From positions 1 to 5,529 of the forward strand of contig JAEZBH010000402.1 in assembly GCA_023427285.1 (NCBI GenBank): DNA of 5,529 nucleotides. The letters are read 5' to 3'. A model generated the notes under the pieces. That model made no database searches. It saw only the letters and a program-made list of their open reading frames with translations, and was not told the origin of the DNA. The position numbers and the translations under genes are program-made. The DNA is from Pseudomonadota bacterium. Its GTDB lineage: Bacteria > Pseudomonadota > Alphaproteobacteria > Sphingomonadales > Sphingomonadaceae. This document shows, in pieces, positions 1-5,147 of this stretch (positions are counted from its first letter, which is position 1; each line of letters opens with the position of its first letter).

Positions 1-1097
1 GCATAAAGGTGTTGGTCATGCGCGGCAGGGGGGGGATGCGCAAAACTCTCACGCCGCCCGTTGCCGGTCGGCTTGGCCCCCATCAGCCGGGCGTTCAGGC
101 GATCCTGCAGGTAACCCTTGAGGATCCCGTCCTCGATCAGCACGGTGCGCGCACAGGGCGTGCCCTCGTCATCGATCGCAAGGGAACCACTCAGGGATCC
201 CACAGAGCCATCATCGACGACGGTGATGCCGGGGGCGGCGACCCGCGTGCCAAGGCGGCCCGAGAAAGCTGACAGGCCCTTGCGGTTGAAATCGCCCTCA
301 AGCCCGTGGCCGACGGCTTCGTGCAGCAGCACGCCCGGCCAGCCCGGACCGAGCACCACGACCCTCTCGCCGGCAGGGGCCGGAGCGGCCTCGAGATTGA
401 CCAGAGCCTGCCGCAGCGCTTCATCGGCTACCGCCTGCCAGCTGGCGGGCGCCAGCAGACGGCCATAGTCGTAGCGACCGCCCAGCCCGGCGGTTCCCAC
501 CCCGCGGCGGTTACCCGCCTGTGCCAGGACCTGCAGGTGCAGCCGCACCAAGGGGCGCACGTCCCAGGCGCGCCCACCGTTCGGGCGCAGGATTTCGATC
601 ACACTCCAGGAACCGGAGAGCGCGGCGGCAACCTGCGCCACACGCGGATCCCGCGCGCGCACGTAAGCGTCCATTTCTGCCAGTCGTTGGATCTTGGCCG
701 CGAAGGAGACGGCGTCGAGCGGCGTCTCCGAGGCATAGCGCGTCCGATTGGTCTGGGCCGGCGCTTTGGCCCTACGGACAGTGCCGCCTGTGCCGATGGT
801 GGCGAGCGTCTCGCCCGCGCGGCGGATGGCCGCCTCGGACACTTCAGTGGCATGGGCAAAGCCGGTGGTCTCGCCGCGCACGCCGCGCAGGCCGAAGCCT
901 TGCCTTGTGTTGAACGTGGTGCTTTGCAAGCGTCCGTCGTTGAAGCCGAAGGCTTCAAACAGCGTGTGCTCAAGGTATAATTCGCCATCCTCAAGACGAG
1001 CCAATGTGTCCGTCACCAGGTTGGCGATCCGGACCGCGTCCATGCCGGTGCGATTGTAGAACAGCTCTTGCGCGATTTGCCGAGCAGAGGAAGTCAT
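1..1097 (-). CDS. tldD: TldD metallopeptidase, C-terminus cut by window edge
   Basis: This is the N-terminal ~365 residues of TldD of the TldD/PmbA (TldE) zinc metalloprotease family. The protein acts in the cytosol with its partner TldE/PmbA to degrade unfolded peptides, and in some bacteria it matures microcins or helps remove CcdA antitoxin. The signature VLLHEAVGHGLEGDFNRKG lies at about residues 256-274 and carries the zinc-binding HExxxH at 259-264. It is followed by the family-typical stretches TVVDDGSVGSLSGS, DDEGTP and LIEDGILKGYLQDR. The frame is open from ATG 1097 to the left edge. Family members have about 470 residues, so about 100 are missing, including the C-terminal cysteine that acts as a further zinc ligand. 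The start is supported by an AAGGAGAGG ribosome-binding site five bases upstream. The gene is divergent from the TetR gene. In Rhodobacterales tldD is often followed by cytochrome oxidase genes, which would lie left of this window; that is recalled, not seen. Confidence 0.97.
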   Translation of the reverse strand, partial: MTSSARQIAQELFYNRTGMDAVRIANLVTDTLARLEDGELYLEHTLFEAFGFNDGRLQSTTFNTRQGFGLRGVRGETTGFAHATEVSEAAIRRAGETLATIGTGGTVRRAKAPAQTNRTRYASETPLDAVSFAAKIQRLAEMDAYVRARDPRVAQVAAALSGSWSVIEILRPNGGRAWDVRPLVRLHLQVLAQAGNRRGVGTAGLGGRYDYGRLLAPASWQAVADEALRQALVNLEAAPAPAGERVVVLGPGWPGVLLHEAVGHGLEGDFNRKGLSAFSGRLGTRVAAPGITVVDDGSVGSLSGSLAIDDEGTPCARTVLIEDGILKGYLQDRLNARLMGAKPTGNGRRESFAHPPPAAHDQHLY

Positions 1098-1124
1098 CGG
1101 GCCTCTCCTTGTGCGGAAGACTGT

Positions 1125-1144
1125 CGCGCGCCCGGCGGCGCGCG
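1125..1144 (-). promoter_or_regulatory. GC hairpin in the tldD leader
   Basis: CGCGCGCC at 1125-1132 pairs perfectly with GGCGCGCG at 1137-1144 across a four-base loop, giving an 8-bp all-GC stem. It lies about 28-47 bases upstream of the tldD start, just above the ribosome-binding site. No T-run follows on either strand, so it is not an intrinsic terminator. It would be transcribed into the tldD leader if the promoter lies further upstream. Alternating GC runs form such stems easily, so a function is not shown. Confidence 0.4.
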
Positions 1145-1195
1145 CTGAGGGGCGCGTGTTTTGCGGAGCCTGAATTAAAGGAGTGGACTTTAGGA

Positions 1196-1253
1196 AGCGC
1201 CGGCACGGCTGAGCCGCAAGCGGCGCTGTGGCGCGCGCGAGGGTATCTCGCGC
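1196..1253 (-). promoter_or_regulatory. Two adjacent stem-loops upstream of tldD
   Basis: AGCGCCG (1196-1202) pairs with CGGCGCT (1221-1227) and encloses the smaller dyad CGGCT-G-AGCCG (1206-1216). Next to it GCGCGAG (1235-1241) pairs with CTCGCGC (1247-1253) around the five-base loop GGTAT. Together with the 1125-1144 hairpin they would give the tldD transcript a structured leader if transcription starts near 1280. The stems are perfect by eye, but their role is unknown and the GC background raises the chance of coincidence. Confidence 0.35.
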
Positions 1254-1285
1254 AAAGAAGCGAACCCGCGCCTTTTTGAACTTGC

Positions 1286-1313
1286 ATTATGATAAGGATG
1301 GACTCATTCTGAA
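1286..1313 (-). promoter_or_regulatory. Possible sigma70-type promoter for tldD
   Basis: In the AT-rich patch, read on the minus strand, TTCAGA (1313-1308) and CATAAT (1291-1286) are separated by 16 bases. They match the -35 and -10 consensus hexamers at four and five of six positions. Transcription would start near 1279, giving a leader of about 180 bases before tldD. This is a match by eye only, and a promoter closer to the gene cannot be excluded. Confidence 0.25.
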
Positions 1314-1402
1314 GCCACACTTCTGGGCTGTCGTTTTTTTAAACGCATCCTTGATGGCAGGGCGATTTTGACCACGGCACTTCTGGCCCAAAGCCCAGGG
1401 TG

Positions 1403-1510
1403 TTGTCCGACAATGACCCCCGCTGGCCACTGCTCCAGGCAGTTCGGACAGTTCAGAAGGCCCGATTCCAAACGACTTGAGGACTCTTGCGATCCGACAG
1501 GCTGTGCCTG
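1403..1510. promoter_or_regulatory. Small dyads upstream of the TetR gene, candidate operators
   Basis: TTGTC-C-GACAA at 1403-1413 is a perfect dyad with a single-base centre. Its core TCCGACA recurs at 1493-1499, and the related TCGGACA, the exact reverse complement of TGTCCGA, lies at 1444-1450. A separate dyad CAGGC-TGT-GCCTG occupies 1498-1510, 40 bases before the TetR start. TetR-family proteins usually bind dyads near their own promoter, so these are candidate autoregulatory sites. Each is short and could arise by chance. Confidence 0.25.
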
Positions 1511-1549
1511 CGCGTCGCATGACAACCGCCAGGCAGAAAGGACATGTCC

Positions 1550-2332
1550 ATGGACGTGCCGACGGGCAATATCGAATTCACAAAAACCAGTTCTGCTGTT
1601 TTCTCCAATCCCGGGCCAATGCTCGACCCTTTGCAGGACTTTTACCCCCCAACCAAACGTGAGCGTGGCGAGAAAACCCGCCGCAGATTGATCTTGAGCG
1701 CGATCGAGCTGGGCGCCTGCCACGGGTTTTCCAACGTCCCGCTGCGCTCAATCGTCGAGCGTGCCCAAGAGGGCAATATCAGTGCCATCCACTACCACTT
1801 CAAAGACCGGGAGGGCCTACTGCGGGCCATCATCGCCAAGGTCGAGGCGGCATGGCCGGCGGTCCTGCCGCCAGAAGCCATCGGCAACCCCAGAGCAGCG
1901 CTGACCCACTTCCTGCTCAATCTGGACAAGCTCCAATGCCACGAGCATTGGCGGCACAGTATCCTGCGGTTTTTGACCCGCCTGTGCGTGGAGGACAATC
2001 CGGCGTGCCAAAAGGCGGCAGAAGCCCTTCTGGCGGCGCGCCTGCTCGCTGTTTACAAGGCGCTGGAGGGACACTGTCCAGGGCTCTCGCCCGCCGACCT
2101 GCGGTTTCGCGTCAGCAGCACCTGTTTGATGCTCATGACCACGGCCAGTCATCTCAACCGACAGTACCGCGCCGCGCTGGGTAGCGCAGCGCTCGACCCG
2201 AAAGGCACGCGGTATGTGAGCGAACTGATCCAGATGGGCGTGAGCATGATTTGCGGTCAAAGGCCAGAGGCCGCGGACGACCTTGATCCTGGACCAGACA
2301 AGCCTCACCCAGACACAGGGCCAAAGGCGTGA
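1550..2332 (+). CDS. TetR/AcrR-family transcriptional regulator
   Basis: A 260-residue protein with a TetR-type helix-turn-helix at about residues 43-93: KTRRRLILSAIELG, then SIVERAQEGNISAIHYHFKDREGLL, which fits the family pattern ending in YxHFxxKExL. Dimeric repressors of this type bind DNA with this domain and sense a ligand with the helical C-terminal part. Here residues ~94-240 look helical but give no hint of the ligand. About 40 residues precede the DNA-binding domain, longer than usual, and the last ~25 are rich in Asp and Pro. ATG 1550 is chosen over ATG 1544 because AAAGGA (1537-1542) sits seven bases before it but only one base before the other. ATG 1619, just ahead of the domain, is a further alternative. 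The gene diverges from tldD and converges on the unknown pair at 2407-3485, so its target cannot be told from position. Confidence 0.9.
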   Translation: MDVPTGNIEFTKTSSAVFSNPGPMLDPLQDFYPPTKRERGEKTRRRLILSAIELGACHGFSNVPLRSIVERAQEGNISAIHYHFKDREGLLRAIIAKVEAAWPAVLPPEAIGNPRAALTHFLLNLDKLQCHEHWRHSILRFLTRLCVEDNPACQKAAEALLAARLLAVYKALEGHCPGLSPADLRFRVSSTCLMLMTTASHLNRQYRAALGSAALDPKGTRYVSELIQMGVSMICGQRPEAADDLDPGPDKPHPDTGPKA

Positions 2333-2341
2333 GCCGCACCA

Positions 2342-2365
2342 TCTTGCCCGCGGGGCGTCGCAAGA
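2342..2365. terminator. Weak hairpin between convergent genes
   Basis: TCTTGC (2342-2347) pairs with GCAAGA (2360-2365). An alternative fold pairs GCCC (2346-2349) with GGGC (2353-2356), extended by TCTT/AAGA. It lies in the 74-base gap where the TetR gene and the minus-strand operon meet, where a bidirectional terminator would be expected. No T-run follows on either strand, so intrinsic termination is doubtful. Confidence 0.25.
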
Positions 2366-2406
2366 CCCATGTCGCGCGCGGCTGAAGCTTGAGATCCAGC
2401 GTTGCG

Positions 2407-2718
2407 TTAAAAGACGGTGGTGATCAGTGTATAAGCGTCGGGGCCGGAGTGATGCAGTTTCAAGGCATAAATCTCCGGCCCCCAAACAACACAGTGGGCC
2501 TGGATGGGCGACGCCTGCTCGAGAATGGCAACCGGCTCGCCATACTGCTCAAAGAGGCGCTGTGCCACCCGGTAGGCTCGGCTGAAGTCGGTCAGCCTCC
2601 GGCGCAGAGGCGATGGGCGCTCCGGCCAGAGCGAGGCGGAGGGGGGAACGGTTATCGCCAGTGTGCCCTTCGCTTTTTGTCGCGCGATCGGTCCCCAGGA
2701 GGGTCCCTGCCCTGTCAT
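2407..2718 (-). CDS. Hypothetical protein, 103 residues, coupled to upstream gene
   Basis: I do not recognise a family. The N-terminal ~40 residues are basic and proline-rich. Residues ~41-70 (RLTDFSRAYRVAQRLFEQYGEPVAILEQ) look helical. The rest is strand-like, ending in EIYALKLHHSGPDAYTLITTVF. There is no signal peptide, membrane segment or metal-binding cluster. The start ATG overlaps the stop of the 256-residue gene as ATGA, and AGGAG sits eight bases upstream inside that gene's last codons, so translation is probably coupled. The pair therefore likely acts together or is made in fixed ratio. It is the last gene of the minus-strand run in this window and converges with the TetR gene. That it is a real gene is supported by the overlap and ribosome-binding site; its function is unknown. 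Confidence 0.72.
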   Translation of the reverse strand: MTGQGPSWGPIARQKAKGTLAITVPPSASLWPERPSPLRRRLTDFSRAYRVAQRLFEQYGEPVAILEQASPIQAHCVVWGPEIYALKLHHSGPDAYTLITTVF

Positions 2719-3485
2719 GGCCGGATCTCCTGCGAGGGTTGGTTCTGGCGCAGCAGCTCCGCCGGCGCGGCAAAGCCGAACAGCGCCAGATAACGGCAGG
2801 GCACAGAGGCATGCGGCCGGCTTGCGGCCATCACCTCGAAGCTGGCCCTGACCTTGAGTTGACTGAGCTTGGGAGCGTGCTCGGGCGGATCGGCAAACGA
2901 GGCCGCCTCAATAGCGCGCTGGATAACGCCGTGGTAATCCGGAAACTGGGCCAGAACGAGGCGATGCAGTTCACGCCAGTGATGCTTGAGCGCGTCGTCC
3001 GCCAGAGCTGGATGGGTCGCGAGCTGACCGAGCTGTTCTGGGGTCAGCGTTTCCAGATACGCCCAAAAGGCATGAATTTCCGGGATCGCCCAGGGATAAA
3101 ACCCATGGCGTTCCACCAGCGTGTCCGGCCAGATCACAGGGGTCTGAGAGAACCCGAGGCGCATGAGCGCGGCCTGGATGAGACTGATCCCGAGAATATC
3201 AGCAACCGCGCGATCCCGCGCCGCCGGGGGCGCGGCCTCAAACTGCGCGCGCGACCAGCGGCACAGGTGCTTGAGGATCACCCAATGCGGATCCACCTCA
3301 TCAAGCCAGCTGGATTGCGACCCATCTTGTCCCCAGCGTTGGGGGGGCACGACCTGCTGGCATCCCCAAAAGTCCCGCATCCACTCCCGGTTGCGCTCGA
3401 TCTGTTGGGCGTGCCAAAGGGAGCGACGCCTGTCCTGTCCCCGGGCAGAGGATTTGCGAAACACTTTGCAGAGTTGTTCGAACAT
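2715..3485 (-). CDS. Hypothetical Trp-rich protein, 256 residues
   Basis: I do not recognise a family. The protein has 11 tryptophans, seven of them in residues 24-77, where basic and aromatic residues alternate (RSLWHAQQIERNREWMRDFW). The middle, residues ~85-200, looks helical, with segments such as RAVADILGISLIQAALMRLGF and EQLGQLATHPALADDALKHHW. The end (VPCRYLALFGFAAPAELLRQ) is mildly hydrophobic but too short and interrupted for a clear membrane helix. There is no signal peptide. The start at ATG 3485 has AGGAG six bases upstream. It lies 159 bases downstream of the DUF3768 gene and overlaps the next gene by four bases. Composition matches its GC-rich neighbours. A plasmid- or island-borne accessory role is inferred from position only. 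Confidence 0.8.
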   Translation of the reverse strand: MFEQLCKVFRKSSARGQDRRRSLWHAQQIERNREWMRDFWGCQQVVPPQRWGQDGSQSSWLDEVDPHWVILKHLCRWSRAQFEAAPPAARDRAVADILGISLIQAALMRLGFSQTPVIWPDTLVERHGFYPWAIPEIHAFWAYLETLTPEQLGQLATHPALADDALKHHWRELHRLVLAQFPDYHGVIQRAIEAASFADPPEHAPKLSQLKVRASFEVMAASRPHASVPCRYLALFGFAAPAELLRQNQPSQEIRP

Positions 3486-3525
3486 CAGAGGCTCCTGTGG
3501 CAGAGCCCTGACAGCGCCGGCGAGC

Positions 3526-3561
3526 CTGCGGCTTCAGGCCCAAGGATTTTCAGGGCCGCAG
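3526..3561 (-). promoter_or_regulatory. Competing stem-loops ahead of the unknown gene pair
   Basis: CTGCGGC (3526-3532) pairs with GCCGCAG (3555-3561). An inner alternative pairs GGCCC (3537-3541) with GGGCC (3553-3557); the two folds share bases 3555-3557 and so exclude each other. It lies 40-75 bases upstream of the 256-residue gene and downstream of the DUF3768 gene. No T-run follows on the minus strand, so it is not a classical terminator. It may be a leader structure, or chance in GC-rich DNA. Confidence 0.3.
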
Positions 3562-3644
3562 CTCCAGATCAGCCGGGTCGTCAGGGCAAGGGATTGAGGC
3601 AAGCTGGTTTGGGAAAGCTGGCGTGGGCATGTCGTCCGGGTGCC

Positions 3645-4034
3645 TCAGGTGTCCGGGCCAAAGTCGATGGTCAGAACCCGACGGGTCACGGCCGCGTTCG
3701 CCGGGTCGGGACTGGGGCCAGCATAGCTCTTGTCAAAGCACTCGATCTTGAAACAAAAGCGGCGGCCCCAAAGCGTGATGCACCCGGTATCGTGTGCGTC
3801 GCTCGGATCGCTGGCCGACCCGAAGGGATTGAACTGCGCCAGCGCGTTCAAGAGGTACAAGCTCCGGGCCAGAGCGTGCCTCGGGTTCAGCGCCGGCTCT
3901 GTATTCAGGAAGTCCAATACGGCGGGCGCAATGACGAGCCTCCCGAAGCGGGTGTCCAGCGGGGCCTTGCGCATCCGATCGTTCAGCGCGCGCCGTTGGC
4001 GCAGACGGTCAAGATCAGGCGGAGGATGGGTCAT
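3645..4034 (-). CDS. DUF3768 domain-containing protein
   Basis: A 129-residue protein resembling the DUF3768 family, small cytosolic proteins of unknown function found mainly on alphaproteobacterial plasmids and genomic islands. Visible family features are the N-terminal helix with RRALNDRMRK (~14-23), the central FNPFGSASDPSDAHDTG (68-84), which matches the usual DPxxEHDFG-type turn, FCFKIECFD (93-101) in place of the common FKIDYYD, and the C-terminal SPDPANAAVTRRVLTI (~108-123). Length is normal for the family. The frame extends upstream to ATG 4202, but ATG 4034 is preferred: the N-terminal helix follows closely, and AAAGGTG lies seven bases before it. The upstream extension would overlap the Toprim gene and shows no family similarity. 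The Toprim gene lies 80 bases upstream on the same strand. Confidence 0.85.
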   Translation of the reverse strand: MTHPPPDLDRLRQRRALNDRMRKAPLDTRFGRLVIAPAVLDFLNTEPALNPRHALARSLYLLNALAQFNPFGSASDPSDAHDTGCITLWGRRFCFKIECFDKSYAGPSPDPANAAVTRRVLTIDFGPDT

Positions 4035-4075
4035 CGAACAGCACCTTTTTGGGCGCAGGACACCCAGCCCGTCAT
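4031..4075 (-). CDS. Possible 14-codon upstream ORF overlapping the DUF3768 start
   Basis: A short frame from ATG 4075 encodes MTGWVSCAQKGAVR. Its TGA stop overlaps the DUF3768 ATG as ATGA, and it contains the DUF3768 ribosome-binding site. This arrangement fits a coupled leader peptide, but its own ribosome-binding site is poor (GGCGG somewhat far upstream) and a frame this short arises easily by chance. Confidence 0.15.
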   Translation of the reverse strand: MTGWVSCAQKGAVR

Positions 4076-4114
4076 TTGACAGGTCCGCCCGCGCCGGCAG
4101 AGAAGGAGGAAAAC

Positions 4115-4975
4115 TCAGGACGTCTTGAGCAGATCGGCCCAATCGTTGAGCGGTGGATCCGGGATGCAGGCCTGAATTGTGCGGCCTGGCGCGGCATAGC
4201 ACGCTTGAGCTCTGGCAACGCCAGCGCGGCCGGCATCGTCATTGTCACCAAACAGCACCAGCTCCTCAACGCCATCGGGCAGCTCGAGGCGATGCAGCCG
4301 CGCGCTGGACAAGGCCGCCCAGACCGGAAGGCCGTGGATCTGTCCGGCAGCCAGAGCCGTCTCCACCCCTTCGGCCAGGCCCAGAACGCTGGTTGCCGGG
4401 GCGAGCTGGACGGCGCTGCGCTGGGGCGCATTTGTCAGCATGCGCGCAGGCGAAGTCGGGGACAGCCGGCGTCCGTCGGGGTGCAGATAAATCCGGTGCA
4501 GCGACTGGATTGTGCCCGCCAGGGTCTGGCTCGCCGCCAGCACGGCCGGACGCAGGCGCCGGCTGGGGCGATGCCAGCACCGGGGCAGGAACCGCAATGG
4601 CGCGTCCTCAGGCACGCATAGGCCTCGGGCCTCAAAATACCCGGCCCCCAAGGTGCCGCGCAACGGCAACGCCTGATCCCAGAGCGCATGGATCCAGCTT
4701 TTGGGCACGTCGGGTTTACAAGGACGCCCCGCCTGTTGTCCTTCACTTCCTTGCGGGGCGCATACCCGCAGAACCGACCGCACGGTGGCCAGGACGGCGG
4801 ATTGCGGGCATCCGGCGTGGCATTTGAACAAAAGCGCTTTGGTGCCAACCCGGACACTGAGCGACGGGGTTCGATCCGGGTGCGCCGGGCACCGACACAC
4901 GCCGCTTTGCCCGAACCAGGATCCACCCAGTTGTTGGCACAGGCGGGCGCCGGCAACAGCAAGATCTAATGGCAT
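4115..4975 (-). CDS. Toprim-domain primase-like protein (DUF7146 type) with CHC2-like zinc finger
   Basis: A 286-residue protein of the DnaG-like group carried by plasmids, phages and islands of alphaproteobacteria. The N-terminus has a CHC2-type zinc finger: C29-P-A-H32 followed by DRTPSLSVR, and C52-H-A-G-C56. Residues ~105-195 match the DUF7146 linker, including LHRIYLHPDGR at ~159-169. The Toprim domain carries the catalytic glutamate in LAEGVETALAAG (~200-211) and the acidic DND/DD motif in LVLFGDNDDAGRAG (~239-252). The end NDWADLLK is typical. Such proteins are expected to bind DNA and make primers or otherwise assist element replication, using metal held by the Toprim acids; activity here is inferred. 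The start ATG 4975 has GAGGGAG seven bases upstream. It lies between the ParB-like and DUF3768 genes. There is no helicase domain, so it would need a separate helicase. Confidence 0.93.
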   Translation of the reverse strand: MPLDLAVAGARLCQQLGGSWFGQSGVCRCPAHPDRTPSLSVRVGTKALLFKCHAGCPQSAVLATVRSVLRVCAPQGSEGQQAGRPCKPDVPKSWIHALWDQALPLRGTLGAGYFEARGLCVPEDAPLRFLPRCWHRPSRRLRPAVLAASQTLAGTIQSLHRIYLHPDGRRLSPTSPARMLTNAPQRSAVQLAPATSVLGLAEGVETALAAGQIHGLPVWAALSSARLHRLELPDGVEELVLFGDNDDAGRAGVARAQACYAAPGRTIQACIPDPPLNDWADLLKTS

Positions 4976-5032
4976 GATCGGGCTCCCTCGCCAGGGCGGT
5001 TAAAGGAAAGGCGTATGGCCGGGCTCATCGCA

Positions 5033-5063
5033 CCCTACCGCCCCCACGCCCTCCTCTTCCCCC
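5033..5063 (-). promoter_or_regulatory. G-quadruplex-type motif in the Toprim gene leader
   Basis: On the minus strand four G-runs of 5, 3, 5 and 3 bases (5063-5059, 5051-5049, 5045-5041, 5035-5033) are separated by loops of 7, 3 and 5 bases, fitting the standard four-run quadruplex pattern. It would be present in the mRNA sense of the Toprim gene, about 58-88 bases before its start. It shares bases 5053-5062 with the hairpin next to it, so both cannot form at once. Whether it folds is unknown. Confidence 0.4.
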
Positions 5064-5083
5064 TTCATCGTGTGGGGAAGAGG
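5053..5083 (-). promoter_or_regulatory. Perfect 10-bp-stem hairpin between the ParB-like and Toprim genes
   Basis: CCTCTTCCCC (5053-5062) pairs perfectly with GGGGAAGAGG (5074-5083) across an 11-base loop. It lies 65 bases past the ParB-like stop and 78 bases before the Toprim start. No T-run follows on the minus strand, so an intrinsic terminator is unlikely. An mRNA processing or stability element, or a DNA-binding operator, fits better. The stem is strong and unlikely to be chance; the role is inferred. Confidence 0.55.
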
Positions 5084-5094
5084 CGGTGACGTGC

Positions 5095-5106
5095 AGAATA
5101 TATTCT
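5095..5106. promoter_or_regulatory. 12-bp AT palindrome, possible operator or -10 region
   Basis: AGAATATATTCT is a perfect palindrome in an otherwise GC-rich gap. It contains TATATT, one mismatch from the -10 consensus on the minus strand. No good -35 hexamer lies 16-18 bases upstream, so a promoter here would need an activator or an unusual sigma. It may be an operator for the Toprim gene and those downstream. Confidence 0.4.
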
Positions 5107-5147
5107 CCCCCCGGCGCTGGTGCGGAGAGGCCTCTGGTCCAGCGGTC

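Larger units (their letters stand above)
1098..1549. other. Gene-free divergent region between tldD and the TetR gene
   Basis: About 450 bases without a convincing gene. Open frames here on both strands have no good ribosome-binding site, no recognisable motif and low-complexity composition, and several run into the TetR gene in another frame. The tldD-proximal part (1120-1255) is very GC-rich and full of hairpins. The stretch at about 1272-1345 is AT-rich, with T5 and T7 runs, and is the most promoter-like part. The stretch at 1400-1510 holds small dyads upstream of the TetR gene. No tRNA, terminal inverted repeat of an insertion sequence or obvious attachment repeat was found. Confidence 0.6.

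Noticed and set aside
306..980. Plus-strand open frame of 224 codons opposite tldD.
   Set aside because: The minus strand carries the unmistakable TldD HExxxH signature through this region.
1230..1277. Terminator-like GGCGCG/CGCGCC pairing followed by T5 on the plus strand.
   Set aside because: The loop is over 30 bases and there is no plus-strand gene upstream to terminate; local smaller stems are more likely.
1294..1352. Inverted repeat AAGGATG / CATCCTT as possible insertion-sequence ends.
   Set aside because: Only seven bases, about 45 apart, with no transposase or target duplication.
1304..1723. Minus-strand frame with a CPNC motif between tldD and the TetR gene.
   Set aside because: A single CPNC without a second cysteine pair, no good ribosome-binding site, and it overlaps the start of the TetR gene antisense.
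1817..2485. Minus-strand open frame of 222 codons opposite the TetR gene.
   Set aside because: The plus strand has the TetR helix-turn-helix and a well-placed ribosome-binding site. The minus frame has no motif and would also overlap the 103-residue gene.
2613..4079. A 488-codon open frame on the plus strand.
   Set aside because: It lies opposite three minus-strand genes with good ribosome-binding sites, one with a recognised domain (DUF3768). Its product is low-complexity Arg/Pro/Gly-rich with no motif, as expected for an antisense shadow in GC-rich DNA.
4100..4117. Strong AGAAGGAGGA ribosome-binding-like sequence on the plus strand.
   Set aside because: No start codon follows at a suitable distance; a stop appears soon in the frame, and it lies in the gap after the minus-strand Toprim gene.
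4153..4827. Plus-strand open frame of 224 codons opposite the Toprim gene.
   Set aside because: The minus strand encodes clear zinc-finger and Toprim motifs; this frame is Arg/Pro/Ala-rich without a recognisable domain.
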